From: Gonatopus flavifemur
Lineage: Eukaryota > Arthropoda > Insecta > Hymenoptera > Dryinidae
NCBI GenBank assembly: GCA_018340375.1
Contig: JAFFJZ010000012.1
Span: forward strand, 3,038,001-3,102,000
Direction: 5' to 3'
Length of the DNA: 64,000 nt
Positions 24,701 through 36,700 of this stretch are shown here, piece after piece. The notes below the pieces were generated by a model. It searched no databases and was not told the origin of the DNA. It saw nothing but the letters and a program-made list of their open reading frames with translations. The position numbers and the translations under genes were made by a program. Position 1 is the first letter of the stretch. The number at the start of each line of letters is the position of its first letter.

Positions 24701-27700
24701 TACTCTCTAAACTTCTTGGAGTGACAATCCACTTTTAAAGAATGAAGATACTGCAAGTCCGATAAGAGTGAGAATTGCACTCTTATGAAAGGGTGAGAAT
24801 TCACTCTCCAAAATGAGTCAAATTTCACTCCAATAGAGTGAAAAATCACTCTTATGGAGTGGAATTCTCACTCTTATCGGACTCGCCATATTTTCACTCT
24901 TCAAGAGTGGATTTTCCACTCCAAGGAATTTAGAGAATAGGAATGCTCAAAAATTCTTTGAGAAGTGTTTATGAATTCAAATGGATTATGTGTAGTGTGG
25001 GGAATCGCAACAAAAAGTCTAACAGTTGAAAATACACATTGAAAAAATCATTTGAAGAATCTAATAAACATCATTAGAGTAAATAACACGTATTTCAGGT
25101 GATCAAATTTTCATATACAGTATTGTGTAGAAGAATCAGAGTATTACACGGAGAAAAATTTGGGGTAGCAGATACAGCAATTGCGATAGATTTGACAAAA
25201 TCCACATGTAAATATAGGGATAGCATTTCTGCGGTGGAAATTCTACATCATTTTGGCTGTAAATTGAAAACGTCGCAATTCTACCGCAATCTGATGTCAT
25301 TTTAACATACGCACTTCATAACTATCACATACATCGAATGTAAATTCTATTGTCGTGATGAATGAAATATAAATAGTGTGACAAGCGATATTTACTTCAA
25401 AATTATGAAATTTGTACATCAGTTTGATGTAAAATACTTGTTAGGATTTTTGAATAAAATTTCAATCGCTCATTCATATATTTTATGCATACGCGAGAAC
25501 TACGATAATAACTACAACAATTTTTGTTAATTTTCCAAAAGCCACAAAGATGGGGATAAAATTTAAGTGATTAAAATTTTACATTATTTGCGCCGCATTT
25601 TTATGAATTTTCACTGACAATTGAAATAAAAAAAATTGTATCTTCCCAATTAATTCTTGCTGTTGTGTTTTTTGTTGAATTTGCAATGAGACAATATATA
25701 CAAATGCAGTTTTGAGCAGTGAAATGAACTTTAATCACTCAGCTTGAATTATCTTACATCTTACATATTACATATTACAATAAGATACAATACAATGTTA
25801 TGTCGCCTTATTCTATCATTATCACTAACCGTACGCTATGGGTGGAGATTCAAGTTTTTAATATATATCAAATGTAGGAACAAACTGATACTCGCGGAAA
25901 ACTGTTGAAACTGTTTGCGCCATCTTTGTGACGCGATTTTAATCATTTTGAACTAAAAGGAGTGTTACAAAGCTTCTCAGTAGTATTACCAACACAGGCG
26001 AGTAGTTTTTGCAGAAGCAATTGTTGAATACATATCAGATTGCGGTAACTGTATATTTGAGAATGAGAATAAAATTCCTGGGAAATAAATCAGATTATCA
26101 TTCAAAAAAGCATGAGTAACATTAGCAACTGTACTTGTTGAATGTACATTGGATTGCTGTAGAATTGAATAAGTGGAAATGTGGTTGAGCATGCCTTATG
26201 GCATCACGTTCGTGAAAAGTAGATTCAGTCGAGTGTAATGGAAAATTTACATTGTTCGTGGTCAATAATATCATAATAAATATATTTTTGGATTGGCGTA
26301 ATTTTTACAATCTTCCAAAGCAATGATCATGTACGTATCATGTGAGTTTCATCAAAATTAATGTAGAAATTACATTTAAAGTTTTATCTATGCACTGATG
26401 TTAAATTTACATTATAATTTTTCTCCGTGTATGTACTGTCTTCCATTCGATATACAGCACTCAGATTCTTATACAGTTTATCGATCATTCTAGTGAATTC
26501 TCATTTCGCTGGAATATTTGGTAAATATAACATAAATTCTGGTATAAATTACAAGGAAAATGTTGCCAAAACTAAATTATGATTTCCATTGCAAGTTGCA
26601 AAGCTTTGGGTGATGGAGTTGAAATAAATGACAGACAAAATGTTTCAAAATGCAACCAACCAAATATATATCACTTTTCGGGATATGCTTCATAATATTC
26701 TTCCGAATATACTCACTGATTACAGTGGTCTGCACAAAACTGGAATTTTCCGCTTCTTAGCAGCTGATGGGCGTTTTCTGGGGTTATTTGCTGCGTAGAA
26801 TCCAAATCCGGAGTCTGAATTCGGCCATCTCGTCAGGATTTCGAGATACTTTAGGTTAAGTTCTCGAAAAATGGGTTTTTTGACTACTTTTCCATTTATG
26901 TGCTGTTATTATTATTTATGAGCTACACGGAAAGACCGGATCTATTAATATTTAGAAACAATTCATGAACGTTTGGAAAAATGACTGTCAATTTAGGGGA
27001 AAAGAGGATCGCTGAAAAATATTCGTAGTGAGTCTACCAAAAATTCGTAGTTTAAGTATGACCAATTGAGAGTTTCATTGGTATTTTCCACAGTGACACT
27101 ACCAATTGTTAATACATCGACTACGAATTTTTAGTAGATTCACTACGAATATTTTCCAGCGATTCTCGTTTTCCCTATAAATTGACAGTCAGTTTTCTGA
27201 TCAGTCACCAACAATTTCTTCTCGCAGAGTTAAAACCATTTCCAGTTATAAAATATATCCCCAAGATTGTAATATTCCTAGGACCTCCTGAGGGTGCTGC
27301 CAGGAAGTATGGGAATGAAAAATTTCAATTTTCTGATACGATATTCTTACTCAGGGACCACAAAAATTGTCAAGTCCACATGTTCAAAGAAAATTTGCCA
27401 AAGCTTTGATAATTATCAACCCATTGAGGGATACATTTTTTTAGTGGTAAATTTTCCTTGAACATGTGTACTTGAAAATTTTTGAGGTCACTGAGTGAGA
27501 ATATCATAGAAAATTGAAATTTTCATTCTCATCCATCCTGGCAGCACCCTCAGGAGATCCTAGGAATATCACAATCTTGAGGATATATTTCACAACTTGA
27601 AATGGTTTTAACTCTGCGAGAAGAAATTGTTGATGACCGATCAATAGCTTATATTGAAGAGTAAGAGTAATACTGGATGATACAATTAGAAGAAAAGAGC

Positions 27701-30700
27701 AAAAAAATTCTGGGAACTTAATATCAAGTATCTCGAAATCCTGACGTGATGGCCCGATTTTGACTTCGGATTTGGCTTCTACGCAGTAAATTACTTCAGA
27801 AAATGGCAATTCCATTTGAAACAGGATTCCATTGCCGACAAGTGTTAGCTGAGATCATATTAGAATATGTTTTTTCATTATCCGTTGAAATTTTTATAGA
27901 TATTCTAAATCACAGTCAATATATATTTGATAATTTTTCCAAGTATAAATTCAATATTCAATTCACGTAAAGATTTCAATTCAAATTACCATAAATTCAT
28001 GGAAGTTTTCATTTCAATCGCATGAAAACCCAAAAAATGCATATTATAAAATTGAATAAACTTTCAAGTTTACAATTTTTGAAAATTCCCGAATATTCGA
28101 CGAATTCCCGGATATTCCCGAGCAAATATCAATTCCCGACAAATTCCCGGTTTTCCCGGAGACTGGACACCCTGAATAATTATTTATTAGATTCCACAAC
28201 AGGCATGGTACTGGTTCGGCACATCAAAAACAGTGAGAAGAGTGACAAGTTGTCAGGAAAAAGTGACATACAAATAAGAAAGGAAATAAAATAAGACAAG
28301 AAAAGAAAACGTTTTTGTTTCATTATTTGGGATGATCACATCCAATTGAATCAATGAATATACATCATTGAAAAAAACTTTGCCAATTGGCACATGGCTT
28401 TCTCATTTGTGTTGGATAAAAATATCGTCAAATGCAAGATTGCTAAACCCTGGTTATAAAATCCATTGATTCTTACTGCATCTCATTGATTTTTACCAAA
28501 TCCCATGGAATTCCTTTGTCAGATTCAATGGATTCTTTTAACCAGGGAAGACTCTTTCCCACTTTTCTCAACCAATTAGAAAAGAACTTACATGGAACCA
28601 TAAAAGGATCGTAGTATAAATTTCATTTTAATCGGATAACAGAAAGCGAAGACCTGCTTTGTCGCAAAATAACAATATTCGGTAAGATGTTTCCTTTCCC
28701 TCGCCCGTTTTTCTGTCAGGCTCAGATTGAAAACTTGTATTGAATCATTATCGGCACTGCATAAAACTGTGGTGAAAATTTCCTGACAATCGGATGATAA
28801 AGATAGCGATATTTACGAGATTTTCAAATTTTGTTTCAAAGAAATCTTACAGACAGAATGTTTATTCAAATGGTATGCTGATATCTCTTCAATAATATAT
28901 AGAAGAACAGATTCAAAATGACAAAAAAACAGATTACACAATGCAGGAAAGTAATTTTAAGACTAAGGAAAACGGGGAAAAATTTTCTTTAATTTTCAAA
29001 AATAAAAAAAATTAGTGATAACATAATGCCACGATCTATTCGAGCTTAAAATTTGTGAAATTGATAGAAGTCTACCATAAAAAGTCATCAAAAAAATTGA
29101 AGAGTAAATTTTGAAAATTGAAAATCGCATATTAGAACGCGTTGAAAATTTTTCTCATATCTTTTCTTGGAAGTACACAAAAAACAAAAATGTTGAGATT
29201 GAACAGTTGGAATTCGGACCATTTTTGTAAAAAATCGATATCTTTTGAACGGTTCATCAAAAAAAATCTCGAAATTCACCAGGCAAGGTGCTTTGATGGG
29301 TACTAAAAAAATGTCAAAAAATTGAGGAAATCAAAAATCAAAATTTCTCAAGGTTTAGATTTGTTATGAAATGTTGAATGCCTCATATACACTCATATAT
29401 AGATATATTCTGCATGCAATTTCAGTGAATCGTAATCAATTGCGAATTTACGATGTAAAAATACACTTCATTTTGGAAATTTTTTTACAGGGTCGCATTA
29501 GCAAAAGTAAGATATATTGGATTTTATGTTTGATGATTCCATTGTTTACTGCTAAAATTATTCAATCAAATTAGTGAAAAATCTCGAAAAAAGCGGGATG
29601 CCAATCGATTCTACGGGAAAAATCACAGGAGGAAATATATTCACTTCATTTGAAAAAAAAAATTGTTTGGCAATAAAATTATTACAAGCATAATTATTAT
29701 TACAATTATTCCAGGGACACACTACTGTTAATTACGGATCCTCAAGTGAGGGATAAGACACCGAGCTTAAGACTTGGCGCCATTAATGGGGTAGGGGGTT
29801 AGTTTGCGTGTCATTCAATGAATAAAAATGAATTATTCATTTAGAGTATAGCAGAGCAATTGGATTTATGATACATTTTCAATAGATTACTCAGTTTCAT
29901 TCTTTAGATAACGCACAAATTGAGTATGTATTTTTTGGTTATCCCATTAATACCCGACTGGAAATTGTCATCAGGTTAACCCAACATATGATGAGGACCT
30001 GACAAGGTCATCCGAAATAAGGAATACCCGTTACGGTCCTGATCGGGATTAGGTGTGGATGACTCACGTATGGATGACCTCATTTGGTCCTAGTCAGGAT
30101 TTCCTCAAATTATCCTGAAAAGGTCGAAGTAGGTTTTCCTCGCTGTATCAGGACCTCCGCATCAGGACCTCGTTCGGTCATCCTAAGATCATGGACATAG
30201 TTTGATAAACTGAATACAAAAATGTACAGACTTGATTTCAGATTGTACACTCTTTGATTAAACAAATTTTCCTTCAATAAGAAGAACATGTTTGAACGAT
30301 TTTCAACTGTGCCTGTTTTCAAATTCAATCCCTTCATTCCGAACACATTACCTACTTCTGAAAACTGTTGAACAATGTGTTCAATCTATTCTCAATGTGA
30401 ATTGAAAACTAACTATTTGGGTTTTAATTAGGCGGAACTTATGAAAATTTCACAAGATTTTCCACGTTATGCATACAGCGAAAAAAACTTAGCAAACGTT
30501 CAACCATCACCAGCGAAATAAGTATTTCATTTAACTTATCACAATTCTCATAAGGTTGATTTATTGACTATTCAGCATCATTTTTCTTTCCTACACATCA
30601 CATCATCTGAGTATTATTCAAAGAGTATATATGAACTGAATGAATATGTGTTTCGTCATAATCAAATATAAGTTTCGAACAAGTACTCTTCTTTCGTTAT

Positions 30701-33700
30701 TTCTTGATTAATACGCATAAAAAAATCTGTTATTGAGTGCAAAATGAATTATTGAATCAGTTATCACTGCTGTAATATGTAAAAAATCATAAGTTGCTGA
30801 TGTGGTGACAATTAATTCTATTCAAATATACGATAATATCAACAACGACAATATCTATATCAATATTAATTTACATCAGTATTTCTCGGAAAAAACTCAG
30901 AAATCCCAATCATTTTGTAATAATAAAGGTCATGAAGAACTCATTCGATCAAAAATATTTCAAGCGAATGTTCAAAATGAAATGCAAACAACTTGAATTA
31001 TTCACTTTCAGCTCGACGGATGGTTTTACTTTTCAAATTAAAGAGTACTCTTGAAGTTGAAATTTGTTAATTTCAGAAAAAAGCCTCATTTTCTGAGTTG
31101 AATTTGTTGTTAGGGTGATGATAAACTTGTGAGAAGAGTTTGAAAGTCGAGTGGAATCTATATTGATCAGGAAAGTCCAAATCGTGTGGCAAAAGTTAGA
31201 AAATCTGTCAACTTAGCTCACGGCGCATGGGCTTTTCTTCACTAAACCAAATGCTGGCAGGAGAAATTCATCAAAATATAGTGGATTCAAAGTGATGTGA
31301 AGTAAGAGAGGACCGAAATATTCATTAGATTTTATTCGTTCTTATAAACGTTCTAAAAAATAAGAAAAGACTATAGAAGATCCAAAGTGTCGTCTTCCCA
31401 TATTTTTGTTCCAATAATGGTGTGTCATGTTCCTACAAATAAATGTTATTATATTTATCAAACAGGTTCAATACACATGTTTTCTCAACCTAACACTAGT
31501 TACTGTTGAAAAGATACGAAAATGCACACTCAAAAATGCAAATCATTGAAACAAAAATATTGAAAGACGATACATTGAGTCATACATAGCCTTACCATAT
31601 TTATCAACATTTTTATAATAACTAATAAAATTCAATGCATGTATCTGTCCTCTCTTACTTCACATCACTTTGAATTCACTATATTTTGATGAATTTCTCC
31701 TGCCAGCATTTGGTTTAGTAAAGAAAAGCTGATAGAATGCCCATGCGCTGTCAGCTAAGTTGACAGATTTTCTAACTTTCGCCACACGATTTGGACTTTC
31801 CTGATCAATATAGATTCCACTCAACTTTCAAACTCTTCCTACAAGTTTATTATCACCCTAACAACAAATTCAACTCAGAAGATAAGGCTTTTTTCTCAAA
31901 TTTGAAAATTTCAACTCCAAGAGTGCTCTTCAATTTGAAAAATAAAACCATCCGACGAGCTGCAAGTGAATAAATCAAGTTTTTTTCTTATTCATTTTGA
32001 ACATTCTTTTGACATATTTTTGATCAAATGAGTTCTTCATGACTCATATTTCTTACAAAATCAATATGATCTCTGAGTTTTTGCCTAGAAGTGCTGATGT
32101 AAGTATTTGAAGAAAATTCATTTTCACTGCATCAACAAATTACGATTTTTTGACACGTTACAACAGCTATGACTGATTTACTTAATCATTTTGCACTTAC
32201 TAACAGACTTTTTGATACACATTATTCAAGAAATAACCACCACACATTTCACAAAAATAATTCATCCATTTGTTGATCATATAAATTTAACCTCACATCT
32301 GTCAACCGAACTGCAATTTTCACACAGGCTCATAGATTAGTTTTGATTTATTTTTGAGGTTTTAGTAAGGAATTCCTCACAAAATCCTAATTAGTCTTTC
32401 CTGATGGGGTCCTCATAATAGTGCAGCGTGACATGACCTGTTAGGTCCTGATGAGGTTGCCTTATCAGGACCTGATCTGGATCGAGGTTTACCTGATCTG
32501 GTCCATGGCGTAAATTTCTAGTCGGGTAGTGGCCCGTTGTCTTATCCCTCAGTAAAGGATCCCTATTGTTAAAAGGTTCAAATCAACAATGTCATCGATT
32601 GGATTGGCGAAGAATAAGAAATACGCGCTTTTTTTTAATTGGATGATACGATTGTTCAATGCTCTAATTGTGTAAACAACTTAGTTGAAACTTTGGAATT
32701 TTAAAAAACGAAGGGTGCTAATCGACTGTACGGGGAAACATCATAAGAGGGAATATTTTCACTTGAGATTGAAAAAAATTGTTCTGTAATGAAATTATTA
32801 TGAATAATGATATTTGGAGAAATAGCATTTTGTAACTAATTTTAGCAATAAATAATCGATTGGTCAAATAAGGAAAATATACCTCATTTTTCGCTAATAC
32901 AATCGACGATGTTGTTAGTTTGAACCTACCGACAAAAGCGTGCCTATGGGATAAACGCTATTTCTTCTATTATCATTGTTTATAAGTTTATTGCGAAACA
33001 ATTCTTTTCTTTAGATAAAATGAATATCTTTCTTTCTTCGATGTTTCCCATAGAATGGGTGGCACTCTTCGTTATCGAAAGTAGAAACTTTTAATTGATT
33101 TCTTCAAACAATTTCAGCAATAAGAAATCGAATCGTCGAACAAACAACCAGTATATCTTAGTTTTTACTAAGACAATCAATGGCATCGATGGTTTGGCGC
33201 TATTTGTGCTGTACCAGCCATGGGATTTGATGGCTTATTAATCCCAGTTAATTCGTTAAAAGAAGAACCCGGGAAAAAACAAATCAGCACAGTAAAAAGT
33301 AAAACTTAAAGTAATCCCGAATATCAGCTTGAAAATGCAGCCAAAAGTAGCGCCTATTCCAACTGAAAGTAAGCAATGAAAAAGACTGAATTTCAGTTAA
33401 TTCCATCTTACTTTGGAATTGAGATAGAATTCCATCTTAATTTCCAAAGTAAGATGGAATTGACTTAAATTCAGTCTCTTTCATTGCTTACTTTCAGTTG
33501 GAATAGGCGCTACTTTTGGCTGCGTTTTTAAGCTGATATTCGGGATCACTTTAAGTTTCACTTTTTACTGTGAGATCTATATGGATCCGAAAAATGGAAA
33601 AATTCTTTCTGTGCAGGTCGACTTGGATCTAAGAAGATGAGTTAATTCTTCGCAAAAATACGTCTTAGAAACCATCTAATAGTACAGGAAATGTGCAGTT

Positions 33701-36700
33701 GATGTACGCAGATTTGCGATCAAGTACCGTGAAATTCTTGTTAATTTAGGTCTAAATCGAACTATTTAGATCTAACCAGAGCTATATTTTCCATTTTTGA
33801 AATCCAAAAAGATCTAATTAGATCCACTTGGATGTCAATTATTTTTTCTCGGGAAGGAGAAGTGACGCGAAGTGAAATAACTCTTTTCCATTGATGCATT
33901 TTTGTTAAAAAAGTGATAAAAAGTGACAAATTTAGGAAAAAATGACATTGTACCATGCCTGCCACAAATATGTTATTTGAATTGAGAAGGAAATTCTCAA
34001 CATCAGGAATGAAATTCTTAGCATGAGGAATTATATTATTGAATTCAATATTTTATTATGAATTCCATTTAATAAATTGTTTATGAAAAAAACTTCATAA
34101 CTTTTCTAACAGTGATACTACATTTTGTACTAAAGTAGTGCTACCCAGACAACAATAATTATTCAAAGAGGGTCGAGAACGCGTTGACGACGAACCACGT
34201 CCAGGACGGCCATGAACATCAACTGATGATCAACACCCCCAATAAAAATATTTCTCTGCAAAACTTCATTATCGCAATTCTTAGAGAAAGAAAGAATTTT
34301 TTCAACAGATTCATCTTCCAAAACCCTGTGAAATTCTGCATATTTCTGAAAATTTCTATTGCCAGTAAAGGTTTCTCTGTACATTTCCAACTTATTGGTC
34401 AAAGTTGTTTTGTTGGGAAATGTTGAATTTTCTCAACATTTTTCTACTCGATAAATGGTGGAAACATTTGACGAGGAAAGGAATTTTCTCCACGAATTCA
34501 TACATTTCTCTGTAAACTACATTTGCAGAAAAAAATTTGAATTTTCTCTTTATTTGTCTATTCCAAGAATATTACGGCTTGTGGCGGAGAGTTGAGTTTT
34601 CTATACAAATTCATACATTTTTCTCAAATCGCATTTGCGGAGATGAAGTGAATTTTTCAAATTTTTCAATCGACTCAAAACAACTTAAGTAAAATTCACT
34701 AGTAGGCCTCGAAAAAACCTCTCTCCCACGACCCACTCATTTTTCCTTTCGGAGGATTCTGAATCGATTAGTCTATATCCGACGGAAACGAATTTTTTAA
34801 AATTTTCTATCGATTTGACCCAGCACTTGGAAAAATTTACAAGTTAAGGTCGAAAAAAACCTTTCTCCCACGATCTACTCATTTTTCGTTTCATAAGATT
34901 CTGAATCGATTGGTCTATATCTTACGGGGAAGAACTTTCGAAATTTTCTATCGATTTGACTCAGCACTTGGAAAAATTTACAAGTTGAGGTGAAAAAAAT
35001 CCCCTCTCCCACGACCTATTCATTTTTCGTTTCAGAAGATTCTGAATTGATTGGTCCATACCTCACGAAAACGAATTTTTCAAAATTTTCCATTGCGATG
35101 ATTCTCATAAGTGGTACTTTAAGATTACTGTAGTCATCTCGGAGATCCGCTGATGTGATAGAGGCTTTGCTTCTCACTCGCAGGAATGTCATTCAAGTCG
35201 AACTGGAAGGAGATTTGTAGAGATAAACTCTGAACAAAAATTTTTTTCCTCAAGCAAAAGTGAATAGATAAAACAGAGATTTGTAGAGAAATGCAGAAAT
35301 ATGCAGAGAAGTATTCAATGTAATATGGAGATTTGGCGAGTTTTGTACGAATTTTGTGGAGAAATTCATAAAATATTACGAAGATTGGAAGAATTATGTA
35401 CAATTTTGCAGAGTAATGCAGAAATTTGTAGAGTAATATTTATGGTTAAAAATTCTGCAAATTTCTCAAAGCGTCCGAAATCTGACAGTTATGTAGAAAA
35501 ATCTGAAGAGTTTTGAAGAATTTTGAAGAGAAATATTTTTATTGGGGACATCAATTCCCTCTTCGTGAAGCGTGTGATGCCCGCTTGCTGTAAAATGATG
35601 AAATCATACCTTCCATATACGCTTCATAATCTCTCGATCCCGTCCCTATTCCAAATGTCCGACAGATAACTTTCTGTTAAGATTTGGTCGGTTTTGGTCC
35701 CAAGCATGATGATTTCCGACAGAACCATACAGAATTTCGACCGGAATCTGTCAGGATCTGTCGGACATTTTTAATAGGGGTTTCACACGCGCTTCATGTA
35801 GTAATAGTAAGTTACATTAAGCGTATGCGAATCATACCTTTTCTGCACGGAGAAAAAAATATCGCTGTCATAACGATACTGGATAGTTGTGATGACTATC
35901 CAAAGTTTAGTGGTATCAGTATCGTTGCTATGATCATACACACTGTTAAAAATTTCTTGAATTTTAATGCACTCTTAATGTACCAGTGTACATGAAATTT
36001 CAACTCGAAGGTACATGAAATGATATTCAAGTATTATTACATTAATTTTCAAATCATGTGGAATTGAATTACAATTTCAAGTATCAGTACATTAAAAAAT
36101 TAACTTGGGCTAAATCGATAGACATTTGAGAAAATAACATAACCATCAATAATGTTTGAAATTGAGTGAATAAATTGAATAATTATAATCTTTTTGTGAT
36201 TATAAATTTTGAAATTATGATTCTCAATCGCATAAGGTTACACTCTACGAGTCTTGTCGTTGAGAGTGCTTGAACGACAGTGAACCCCAACAGAACCTAA
36301 AATTTGTGTACGTCCAGGAAACCTCCGAAGGACGTCCGAGAAACGTATTTGGGCGTTTCCTGGACGTACACAAATTTGAGGTTCTGTTGGGGAAGGGTAC
36401 GAAATTTTGCGCGAAATATTTTCGTGAACCACGTGAGAAATAAAAATTTTATGAATACGATGATAAAATACATGCTTGGGATTGAGGATTTTAATTTCAT
36501 AGTGGTTCTGAAACATTATGGGATCCATGGAAAATTCTTACGATTGAAGGTTATAATTCAGAAAATTTGGCTTCCTATATTTCAGAACCAATATGGAATG
36601 AGAATTTGCATTCACAGTGCGCAATCCCATGCATGTATTTTATTATCACATATTTGAAATTTGTAATTCTTACATATTTTATGAAAGAAGGATGCGAAAA

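Larger units (their letters stand above)
29736..32563. mobile_element. Outer foldback shell, GGATCC...GAGGGATAAGACA arms
   Basis: GGATCCTCAAGTGAGGGATAAGACA at the left pairs with its inverse TGTCTTATCCCTCAGTAAAGGATCC at the right. It encloses the CCC...GGG element at 29953-32526. Arms are about 40 bp. Confidence 0.6.

Noticed and set aside
27182..27815. Conserved protein encoded in both directions ([11 protein letters not shown])
   Set aside because: As a host gene: the two frames are arms of one palindrome, so their similarity is expected without selection.
34690..35093. Possible CRISPR-like array
   Set aside because: Tandem 141-142-bp units without spacers inside a transposon in a eukaryotic genome.
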